Under the pieces are notes generated by a model, which saw only the letters and a program-made list of their open reading frames with translations, searched no databases and had not been told where the DNA came from. From the NCBI RefSeq assembly GCF_000151315.2, contig NW_011887293.1, forward strand, positions 1,557,208-1,621,207: DNA of 64,000 nt, given 5' to 3'. This document shows positions 49,801 through 59,405 of this stretch, in pieces (the first letter of the stretch is position 1; each line of letters opens with the position of its first letter). The stretch is from Capsaspora owczarzaki ATCC 30864. Taxonomy: Eukaryota; Opisthokonta; Filasterea. Made by a program: the position numbers and the translations under genes.

Positions 49801-50712
49801 TCGTTTGGCCCAGACCGAATCGACGACTTGAGTTTGATGCAGGGCGTCGTCACACCGGGGCCTGCACAGAGCCTTGGCGCCGTCTCGACGTATGTGCAGC
49901 GCGCCGACGTGTCGCTCCAGCTTGGACGGTACGCCGCGGGTGCACTGGGCGACTTTTTCAAGTGCTGCGCTCGCATCAACCGCCCCACCGAGGCGTATCT
50001 GGCGAGCCTGTCGCGTCAGTTCGACGGCGCGCTCAACCCGCGCATCTTTGACGCCCTGCTTGCCGGCCTGAACGAGGCGAATGATGCCGAGGGCTTTGCC
50101 GCAACGCTTGCGTACATGCACCGCTGTGGCGTTGCGATTGGTTTGCAAGCCCATTTGCAAATTGTCAAGCACTACGTGGCCACGCCAGCCGTCGCCGATC
50201 AAATGATCCACCGATTGCTGAGTGGCACCTCGGTTGCCGTCCGGGTTTCCGGTGACGCGTCTGAGCTGACGGTCGCGGCGCAGATTGCTTTTGCCAGCAA
50301 GGCTGCCGACTCTGAGACTGCGGGCTCGATTCCAGCAGCGCAACAACAACCCGCTTCTCCAGCAGCGCGTGTCTCACATGAGCTGGCGACGGCCGATTGG
50401 TACATGGACCTTGTTGCCACGGGTGTTTCGGCGTGGCTGCGCGCTGATCAGCCCTCTGCAGCGGCTCGGCTCGTGCTCACGTCGCTGCCCAATCTCCCTT
50501 CCTTTGTCAGCCGTTCGGCTTTGTTAACGCAATTGGCCGATCTCACCAGCTCGACGTCTGCTTCTGGCCGGACGTTTGCCAACGAGCTGACCCTTGCCTT
50601 GTGCTCCAACCCCATGCTGGTGCCTGCCCGCGCCGTCCACACCTGGCAGCATCACTTTGAAGCGCAACTTTCGGAAGAGACTCTTGCTGCTCTTGCGCGA
50701 TCACGCAAGTAG
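46894..50712 (+). CDS. Large alpha-helical protein, PPR-like in part, 5' end lost in the gap
   Basis: The frame is open from the gap edge to the TAG at 50710-50712, giving 1,272 residues with no intron. No Met precedes the conserved-looking sequence, so the start lies in the gap. It is nearly all helix with many Leu/Ala/Arg and degenerate two-helix units. The segment around 50000-50190 (NPRIFDALLAGLNEANDAEG, then FAATLAYMHRCGVAI) resembles pentatricopeptide repeats, and similar weak units occur earlier. Such proteins usually act on organelle RNA. A mitochondrial role fits the Arg-rich start but is inference. A Ser/Ala/Pro linker lies at about 49620-49800. I do not recognise an orthologue. Confidence 0.6.
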   Translation, partial: LDAVEPSRRPARTDKERWLRATSAVTGASRDRLKYSPSPDVKAAANLPVFVQRELPNQWEQLLPALDNFVLMHRDVERTRIFELLKLTDQLAARQTPRRLALLRSLLKTLKHHQATVPTSSIFGVQFAGVMEALRSLPLARRSPALRRAISRLAHQPAVIEMAAAANIEPAHSAKTLRMAVDMVLGNVRQVQQMLRAPLSVVQKRLAELQGKPRTATFAKCDEIFAMLPSSAVVAHVMQRLTEGGMFKVAIDLHDAFVSTFASVTALAASTHNQSKTALLKFSTQQEACGLAMDMKTAIKVRRATDLLQTSTDRLKFMLASAPTNELLTPLLVALGHAQDASRVMVELTRYRTLFKAEPRMHLEAAAALALGGTPVRQALEVLPSLQALTSSTELVLSLLRCAVREHDLDSCARIIQGSGLVQLLETASTRSDLETIASSPPRNDLTAISRAMHDMHHVRNVDYLPGNASTSPSRQTLSAAVTEVIRAFRMALAYSVEAKPAMASHPALVAMSEAERELFSCLHKLTARAPNAAQQEQSPASVHALLQLSLSPPVLRAFGSAQASELLLTMPRSALSRLATSFVDISPAAVQQQLADAGLLPATVALLYHQAGRLIEESSQAAAATVAGLNARLHHHRPPQQDTSAMVTAIFSLVSTLYHQFTPLSSRKARTTGSSLQAHLQDSVAFATLATSLRMVMVAESRRFQSAVSRSADAALRLPLSSLSPSAIDTLLREGGSVEHLFSPIVDGATLGQIVPAPSEQSQLFDDCQLPLEPWRTNALAYPSHLFRTSYALAAVMTRTILPQIHWRVDAHRQMANTMIALHADAGSVVTAIRLTISALREGVQVQPHAFAAVLRATATVPSANPNSQRLAEIIVTHIWPSMNNAMQDVPHMSRPFLSAVTSPRFDQHVSTTKSSVASPHQPIAPPLAHAAALSPIKEAAAAPFNQTARTDTEPRPLLSSLAAAGASSFGPDRIDDLSLMQGVVTPGPAQSLGAVSTYVQRADVSLQLGRYAAGALGDFFKCCARINRPTEAYLASLSRQFDGALNPRIFDALLAGLNEANDAEGFAATLAYMHRCGVAIGLQAHLQIVKHYVATPAVADQMIHRLLSGTSVAVRVSGDASELTVAAQIAFASKAADSETAGSIPAAQQQPASPAARVSHELATADWYMDLVATGVSAWLRADQPSAAARLVLTSLPNLPSFVSRSALLTQLADLTSSTSASGRTFANELTLALCSNPMLVPARAVHTWQHHFEAQLSEETLAALARSRK

Positions 50713-51110
50713 TGAACCCCCCCCCCCTCCCAACTCAAACTTTCCTCCTCTCCCCCTCTGTAGAAAAAGATAATTCTCGCTTCTTAACTGTGTGTGTTTC
50801 TCTCTCTTGTGTTGCCAATTAAAACCTTGTTAAATGAACGATCGTGTGCAAATGTTTTGTTGTTGACTGCTTATTTTGCATGCAGTGAGTAGTTCAGTTC
50901 TTTTATTCTCAGTCTGAGACTCTTTGGGTGGATGATGGCTTACCGCGCAGTTGTGACGGCAATCTGCAGCGGTCGCTTTGCGTTCAGTCGGGTCGGTTTC
51001 CTTCAAAACTCTTCGCTTTTGACTTGATTGTTTCTGAAACCTGTTTGCATGATGTTGTGATGTTGTGATCATGCGTTGAGATTCTGAGTGGGAGTCGTCC
51101 ATTGTGGAAC
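50713..51110. other. Spacer between the helical protein and the Munc13-like gene
   Basis: Starts with a C homopolymer directly after the stop, then AT-rich sequence holding the next promoter. No gene seen. Confidence 0.55.
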
Positions 51111-54100
51111 ATGTCATTCTCGCGCATCGCACACTTTGAACCGTTGAACTCACGCGTTGTCCCCGCTCGTCGGCTTGGTTTGACGGTCGCTGCTTCACAT
51201 GGGCAGAGTACCTCGCGGGCTCAGCTGCTGGATGCCGCCAAGGTGCTGTTCGACCAGTCTGAATCTGCGCACCGAGCTGCAGTTGTAAGTCCAGCCACCA
51301 TCAAGGATTGGGACGAGTCAAAAAAGCTCAGAATAATCATTGCTTGGAAAGCATTCATTTAGGATGGTTTTTTTGGAGGTATTGGTTTGTGATTATATCT
51401 CACTTTCTTCGTCGAAAAAAAACGACAAAAATGGTGTTTGAACAGGCCGATGCAACATCGAGCGCAGAGCCAACGCGATTAACCGTGGTGATTGAGAGGT
51501 GAGTTTGATCACGACCAAAATTGATTGCGATCTTGGCGATGTAATGGTTCAACTATGGGCGCTGAATGGGGGTTTGCATTGGTTTGTTGTTGTTGCAGTG
51601 CACAAGGCCTCGCTGCTTCCAAAGTCTCCAAAGGTTCTGGTGCACACGTCGTCTACGCCTCTGTGGAAGTGTCAGGCAAAGAGCAATGTTAGTCCGGCTT
51701 AGACGCGTGTCGTGCAAATTGTGCATCTTTTTTCGCGTTTGACTTTGCTGCAAAACAGATTCGGTGCTGCTCTCGGATCTCACCAATCCTACATTCCATG
51801 CGCGGTTTGTTTTCGACCCTGTCAAGCCGGACGATGCTGTTTCGATTGGTGTAAGTTCGAGCAGCCGCAGCATTCGAGAGTGTTGCTCAAAATCAGTTTA
51901 ACCAAAAAAAAAAAAAAAAACCCTGTGAAAAAACTGTGCACAGATCTGGGCCATGCCAGCTTCCACTCCATCAGGACAACATCTGAAGGACAAGTTCCTT
52001 GGACAGTTAAGCATCCCTATACGGCAGCTCATTGGCAACGGCGGCGATCTACGCCAGGCAAGTCCTTCTTGATTCGCACGCACGACTCTGCTCACACTCA
52101 CCGTTCCCTGTCCTGTGTGCACACCTCGTAGACAAGCGAGCTGCAAAAGCGATCTGCGCGCTCAACCGTGAGCGGCGTACTGACATTGGAGCTGGGTTTG
52201 CACCAATCGGCTGCGTCCCTACGACCGCCGGAACAGAGATCCCGAAGCAACTCGCGGTCGGGCTTGGTTCTGTCCACCAATGTGCAACAAGCGGTCGTAG
52301 CGCTGGTTCAGACGTTGCACGCCCAAGTGGACATTGGGCTGTCGCATCCAACGCTGGCACTGCTGGACTTGTTGTGCGACGTTGATGCTCTGCCGCACGC
52401 AGCATGGCAACTGTTTCTTCTAGAGCAGCTGCTTGACCAGGCAAGTGTGCACCACACCGCGTTGGTGCCATTGCTGGAATCTTTCGCAGCGGACACGTTA
52501 TTCTCCGACAAGGCAAAGCGTGGGCCTGGAATGGAGCTCAAGTTTCCGCCAGTCATGGAGCGTGAGCTGCTCCCGCTGCATCGAGCAATTCGACTGGCCG
52601 CTCTTGCCTTGCAGGAGTTAGAAGTGCTTGGGCGACAGCCGTTTGCAAACGCAATCAAGCAACTCTCCGCTCAGACCCAGCTCGAGACGATTGTAGGCGG
52701 CTGGGTGTCTCTTCTGTCCGCTTCTCTCCGAAATTATCAGCTGGTACTGTCACCAACTTTGGCGCCGCCTGGAGCCAGTATCGACGGAGGCGATATGAGA
52801 ACAAGTCCCATTCTGACAGTAGCTCTGGAAATCATTCGGCGCGCCTTGCAGCTGAAAAACAATGGGCCAGACCATGCACTGGACGCGCTTGTTCTCGACA
52901 CTTGCACCATTCCACTGCGCGAAGCCAAGCAGTTGCTCGCGGCACGTATCACGCGAGTTCTGGCGGAGGATGCTGAGCGGCAAGAAAAGGCATCATCGGC
53001 GAGACGATCGAGCCATTTCGCACATGCGTCGGCAGCAGCACTTCTCGCTTCTTCGCGAATGCTGCTGTTGGACTTGCAGCGAGACAGTCTGATGTATCAA
53101 ACCGTTTTTGAGCAAGCGCTCGGGATTAACATTGTCGCGCTGACGATCGCCAACGCCTGTCCCGCACACGCCGCCGAGGTGGAAGGCTTTTGCATGTCCA
53201 GCAACCCGGACATTCTGCTGGACAAGAGTTCGGTGCAGCTATTTTCCACTTTGCGAGAACTGCACGTCATCACCGAGCATGCTCGCGGGGCGTCCTCGTG
53301 TCAGACGCCAATGACGCTGACGCTCGCGCACGGCCATCCCGCTGCTTCGACCGCTCTCGGCACGCTGCCGTACGCACGCCACGAGCAATGGATTTCAGCG
53401 TTCATTTTGGCGTGGCTGGATTCGCTCCGGTTCAAAATGAAGGATTGGGTCAAGCAGGCGCTGGCGCACGACAGATTTTCCGCCGTGTCTGACACGCACC
53501 TTCATTCTTCGTCTGTTGTCGATGTGTTTGGCGGTCTCACTCAAGCAACCGACACCCTGAGCGATTTGCGATGGCCGGATGAGCGGATGATGCAGCAGGT
53601 ATTTCTGAAGCTCGCGGAAATCGTGACGACGCAAATCACCATGTATTCCGAGCTTCTCGTGCAAAACGAGGTCATCGGCGAGCATTCTCCCCACGGCTAT
53701 GTGCGGGCGGCAAGCGGCTCCGATGCGTCCATGGAGCTCGGCATCACATCGGTCTTGTGCGTTGCCATGAACAATGTGATTCAGGCATTCGACGAGATGA
53801 CCACTCTGCGCGAGGTTTTGGCTGCACACATCTTGAACCCTTCGTCATCAGCAGAAGATCCAGTGGCGTCTTTGAAACCGCAGAACGAAACAAATCCCTT
53901 CTCTTTCATCTTTTCAGAGATGATCGCGGAAACGAGCAGATCATTGAACAAGTCGCTCGAGAGCTTGATGCGTCACGTCACCACGTCTGTAGCAACGGGG
54001 GTTCACATGCATCTGATTGCAATGCTGCAGTTGCTCGAGCCCGGTGCTGCCTCGCCCGCCCTGACGGGTGCTGCCAGCAACCAGGCGCCGTTGCCTACCG

Positions 54101-55869
54101 CGGTTCGGATTGTGTCCCACACGCCCGCATGCTACAAGCAAGCGGACGACTCGGAGGCACCACCACTTCAGCACCGACGCACGCCTTCTTTGGACGCCAA
54201 AGCCTCGCACGACAAGAGGTCTAGCAGCAGTGGTCGGTCTGTCGCCAAGCGAGCGGTGCAACTGGCAAAGTCGATTGACTGGGGCCGCAAGCGTGATCGT
54301 GCTGCCGCGCTACGCATTTCGCAAAACGAACTCGAGGCTGTCGTGACACCCTTGGTGGACTTTCTTGACGGGACGTTGCAGGCTCTGACGGCTTCGATTT
54401 ACCAGGACGTGTTTCGACACCTTTTGCAACAGATCTGGCTGGCCACCCTTCAAGCGTTCGAACACGTCCTTCAGCCCGATGCGCGAACCACCTCCCCAGA
54501 GCTGTCGGCCGCACCTGGCAAGAACAAGCAGCCGCAGCAACAGCAGCAACAGCTTCAACAACAACTTCAACAACAACAGCAGCAGCAGCATTCGCCCGAA
54601 GTCACAGCCGCTGCGAGTGGGCTGAAGCCAAAGAGTGTCCGAAAGCTCACGCTTCGGCAATGGAAGGCACTGTCGGGCACGCTCAACACCTTGTTGGAGT
54701 TTTTCAACGCGGACGGCGACGGCTTGGCCACCTCGGTGCTCAAAAGCGCTCGCCTGCTGGATTTGCAAGCGTTCGTACAATTGGAGGCGACCCCGTCACC
54801 AATGTTAATGCACGAGTACTTGAAGCAACAACACGGAAAGCCGCGTACATTGCTTGACATTCCGCGAAGCGGGTCGTTGAAGGTGGATGTTCTGTTGAGG
54901 CAAGAGACCAGCACTGGCAAGATTGTCGTGGTGGTGGATCACATTCACGGCGTGGCCTTGCCAAGCTTGGATGCGAGTGGGGTAGTAAACGCCCAAGTGC
55001 AAGCGTGTCTGGTTGGAGCGAAAATGCCGGACGAAGTTGCAGAGGCGATCGTTGGTCACCAATTGCCCGCAGAAGCGACACTTGTCGGCACAGAGCCCAA
55101 CCGTCTCGCCCGGACGTCCGTGTCCCTCAAATCGACCGATGTGTACTTCCCAGAAACTCTGGAAATTGCGACAACGCGAGAAGAGCTGACCCAGAGCAAT
55201 CTGTCCCTTTCCGTCTGGCACCACCCTCTTTCCCGCCTTGGCAGTTCTTGTGCATTTCTTGGTGAGATGGTCGTTTCAGGCCAGTTTTTGACAGAGTCTC
55301 TGTCCTCGCCACAAGCTGCCGGTACACCTTCATCATCGCAGCAACAACCGCCTGCCAGACCTCCGCCACCTCGTGCTCAGGCGCCTGGCAGACCACCACC
55401 CCCTCATGTTACTAGTGCGTCCGCTAGTGCATCTGCGAATGTTCCTCCCTCTAGCCGGTCGAATTGGAAGATTCACGAGTCTCTGCTACCCAAAGAAACA
55501 GCGTCTGGAAAACGAGCGCTGCAAGTTCTTGCCTCAAGAAAATCCGACGCTTTGGCGCAAGAATTTGTTCGACAGCGCAAAGGGGCGGTGTTGAGTCACA
55601 CAGAGACCACCTCTGCTCATGGTCGTGCTTCTTCTGCTGCAGCGTCGAGCTTGGCTGCGTCCAGCTCTGCGCTTTCGTTCTCTCACAATTCCAAAGTGCA
55701 TCTCGTCAACAACCACATGTTCCGAGCGACTCATTTCAACAGTTTGCCACAGTGCAAGCTTTGCACCAAGTTGTTGGTCGGAATTGGCAAACAAGGGTAC
55801 CGCTGCGAACGTTGTGGTGCGGTCTGCCACAAACAGTGCCACGAAACGTTGCCGGCCTGTGCAATCTGA
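51111..55869 (+). CDS. Munc13/UNC13-like protein: C2, MHD1, MHD2, C2, C-terminal C1
   Basis: Exons 51111-51284, 51446-51498, 51599-51687, 51759-51850, 51944-52057 and 52132-55869 give 1,419 aa. The five small exons encode an N-terminal C2 domain (LTVVIESAQGLAAS through FLGQLSIPIRQL). The large exon holds the MUN region. MHD1 is clear near 600-660 (WVKQALAHDRF, HSSSVVDVFGGLTQ, LRWPDERMMQQVF, TMYSEL). MHD2 is near 908-1064 and contains a poly-Gln insert. A second C2 domain follows at about 1091-1218 (GKIVVVVDHIHGVALPSLD, VYFPETLEI, FLGEMVV). A C1 zinc finger ends the protein: His, twelve residues, then CKLC, CERC, His and Cys spaced as in C1, except six rather than seven residues before the last Cys. 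Munc13 proteins prime and tether vesicles for SNARE fusion. Intron 5 begins with GC (CAG|GCAAGT). Confidence 0.85.
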
Positions 55870-56069
55870 ATCAACGAGGTGGTGAGAAAACCTGTTGACC
55901 AATTTTATTCATCAAATAAAGTGGTGCTGCAAAAAAAAATAGGAAGCGAACAAAAATACAAACACACGCTCACAACAAAATATGCCAATAATGCCAAAAA
56001 AAAAAAAAATGATGGTGAAGAATGTCTGTCGTAACTCTCAAAAACTCAAAGGAGGCCTGCACGTCTCGC

Positions 56070-58901
56070 TCACAACTCCTTGTTGGCTGCTGCGACCAGC
56101 TGTTGGAGAGCAGAAACCCACAACGGATTCCACAGATCGAATGCCGCCTGCTTTTCGGCGTCGGACATGGCAGAAAACTATTTTGAACGAAACGAGGGCG
56201 CAGAAACGTTAAGGTGAGTAAAGTGGAGAGCAGCAACTCGCGCGCGCGACACACAAAGAGCGAGAGATCGACGTACTTGGATGGAGTTGATGATGAGTTG
56301 CTTGATGGTCTTGATGTCAAGCACATCACCACCCCAGCCCATAAACGCCTCATAAAAGTCGTAGGAAAGACCGCTAATATCCCAGACAGATGGGTCGTCC
56401 GAGCTAATGACAATGGGAATGTTCTGCTCCAGATAGAGCGCACCTGGATGGTTGCGCAAATCGTCCACCAGTTTCTGTCGTTGCCAACATCAAAAGTAGT
56501 GGTGGTTGTATGAGCGTTGGAAATCTTTTGCGCCTTTCGTTTGCGATTTAAGTAGCATCACATCAACATGCAACCGCTCTTACCAACACTTGATTGGAGA
56601 TGGGACAAACTTCGATCGCGATTTGACGGCTGGTTACGAGGGACGAGACAATAGGATGCTTGGCAACAGCAAATCCATGGCCGATGCGGGTGGTGTTGAG
56701 CAGAACAGCGTCAAAGAGGTTGTCGTCCACATCTTGGTCTGAAGGATGGAAGGAGAAAAGTGCAATCACCTTGGTTAGACAAAACTCATCCCTCACAAAA
56801 CAGCAGCAAGCCACAACACACTGCGCGTCATCCACCCCCCCTTACCAATCCAATTGGTTTCACCGGCATGGAAGAAATAAGGAATGGTCACACCGGCAGC
56901 TTGCTGGCTTTGTTGGCTGGTCAAGAACTGATCCAAGAATTCAATCAGCGGGTAGCCAGGGTCTTCCTGCGAAACAAGATCAAATCCTGAAATTGGTCGT
57001 TGCAACCAAAATGAGTCAAACCCATCGCAACTCCTACCCATCCCCGCGACTCCGCCAGCTCAACCGCGGCAATAGACCTACCGGCCACAAGATCAGGGAA
57101 CTGCTGTCGGAGCACCAATGTCTCGTTGAGAAGCTCGCCAATCACGGGCGGCTCAAAGCTTCGGATGCCACAGATGATGGCTTTGCCGCCGAAAAAGGTC
57201 GTGGGATGAGCAGCGGTAAAGTTGGCAATGATTTGCTGAAGCAGCTCCATTTGGTAGGCCGACGAGTACACATTCCCGTTAATGTCGTAGAGAGGCGTGA
57301 GCGTGGTGCGGAACTCAGCGTACTGGACATTGTCGTCGACAAGCTCCTGCATTGCCCGCGTAGTGTACGCGATAAAGTACGGAATGTAGGCAACCATGCC
57401 GTCCACCAGTGACAAGGCGGACTGGAACTTTTGCCACACGATATCCTGCGTCGGATACGCCTGGACTGGGTCGTCCACCAGAACAGTCATGTTCTGAAAG
57501 AGCTGGGCATCAAAGGCGGTGGCGTTGCCCGACGCTTGACGCCAGGCAACCACATTGACCCAGTTGCAGGTCGAGGGGAGCTTGGTTGCCGCGGAAAAGC
57601 GGAACGACTGCGCGCCGCTGGTCGTGTTGAAGCAAGAATACAAGGTTGGATCGTATGTCGCTGTTTCGATAATCCAGTCAATGCGGACCATTGAGACAGA
57701 GTGCAGGTGGAGCGCGCCACCCTTTGGCCTGCAAGGCAGAAGAAAGAAAACGAAGAAGGGCAAAAATCCCATCCCACCAAAAAAAAAAAAAAAAAAAAAA
57801 AAAAGTAAGATTTCGGTTGCATCGCCAACAATCAAGTCTGAAACGTACAGGGCTTGCAAGAAATTCATGACCGGGCTGTCCGAGATGAGATGCTTTCCCG
57901 AGAAAAAGTGGAGACTTGGTGGAAAGTCAGCGTGGCGATACTTGGCCAATTCGGCGTCCTACACAACCAACCAGGCGTGGCAAGGTGAGACAAAAACGCA
58001 CCGACATCCACACACATGCAAAACGAGAGAATACATAAAAATCAAACACTGACCTTCAGTTGCATGAGGATTTGGTTGGCACTTTGCTCGAGCGACGTGA
58101 GAGGAAGGTCGGCGGCCGTGCGCATCTCTGCTTCGAACTGGAGCAGATTGCCGCGCTGAGCCATGTACCTAAACGCATAATCACAAAAAAGCAATTGGAG
58201 CGCGTGAGTGATGAAAGAGTTTTGTTGAAATGAGAAAATCCTCCGCTCTCTCTCTCTATCTGAGATCTGGCACACGTTTTAATCCTCCGCTTTTCAAAGT
58301 GGATCTCGCGCGGGTGAGACTTCCACATTTGCTTGCGTTCCGTTGCTTGTAAGACCCAGCGACTTCAACAATCCATTCCTAGTTTTGAAGCTAGGTGATA
58401 AGGAGGAGTATTTCGTCAACAAAGTGATAAGCGTGGCTGGCTGTTGCTCGTCGTTGGGAGAATAGGACGGCCAGCAATCAATCCGAAAAATCAAAAAAAT
58501 CAAAAAAATCAAAAAAATCAAAAAATCAAAAAAAAAAAAAAAAAAAAGAATGACATGCACTGCCCGAAAGCGCGATTTGGAGCATAAGAGCGTTGCGTAA
58601 AGGCGCTTCCACTGCGGCAATGGATACAAAAGGAATGGTTGTGCCAGATTGTTCATGCGTGCGAGCGAGCGGGAGAGTGCAATGGCAGCACGCGGAAGTC
58701 GAGTTCGTGTAGGAAGGACTTTTTGGAGAAAAGATTGATGATAACGCACTCGTTCTTGGAAATGGACGGGCGCGATCGCTGCAAGGGACGGGCAGACGCG
58801 GAGACAGCCAGCAACGCCAGCATGGCAGCTGCAGCAACGGTGAGCGCGGTGGCGGACGACGACAACTGGCGCGAGCGCGCAGCGAGTGGCTGGAACGGCA
58901 T
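56070..58901 (-). CDS. Secreted adenosine deaminase, ADA2/ADGF family
   Basis: Extracellular enzyme that deaminates adenosine to inosine. Exons: 58901-58750, 58168-58054, 57958-57849, 57728-57082, 56986-56846, 56738-56584, 56474-56277 and 56177-56070, giving 541 aa (human ADA2 511). A signal peptide ([19 protein letters not shown]) precedes the ADGF-specific N-terminal region. Then [13 protein letters not shown] and [13 protein letters not shown] (zinc-binding HxH), a PRB-like insert with Cys and Asn-x-Thr sites, [22 protein letters not shown] (catalytic Glu), [10 protein letters not shown] (His), [11 protein letters not shown] and [10 protein letters not shown] (Asp). All expected catalytic and zinc residues are visible. 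[15 protein letters not shown] marks the ADA2 rather than ADA1 branch. Phases close at all junctions. It converges on the Munc13-like gene. Confidence 0.93.
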
Positions 58902-59405
58902 GGCGTGAGAAGTACTCAAAAAAAAAAAAAACCAAAAAAAGAGAAGAAAAAAAGAGAAGAAAAAAAAAAAGATAAAAAAAAAGACTGGCGTGACGCGATT
59001 CGATGGACAAAACTCCGTTTGATCTACTGTACGACAGAGGTGCTTCGTTCGGTCGGCGTTCAATCACATTGACACGGAGAGATACCCAAGGATCACGAGC
59101 AATCATTCAGGAAAGGGGAGGGGGTACAGAGTGCTGCATTCCAGCCGCGACGACGTCGCTCTGACGCAAACCTGCCTCTGATCCCCGATCCATACGACAG
59201 CAAATGATTTCGAGAACAATTGTACTGTATCATGTAAGAAAAACACAGGGCACAACCCCTCAACGAGCGAGACGCGAACACGGCCAACGAGGGAAACATA
59301 CAAACATCAACACAAACATCAACGGGTCGCAAACCAAAGAAAACACAAGCTAGAAACAACAGAAACGCCGTCGACACAGACCACAATCAAGAGAGAAACG
59401 AACAA
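58902..59405. other. Spacer between the ADA2-like start and the ASPP-like stop
   Basis: A-rich (58918-58982), with no gene seen. It should hold the ADA2-like promoter and the ASPP-like 3' UTR. Confidence 0.55.
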
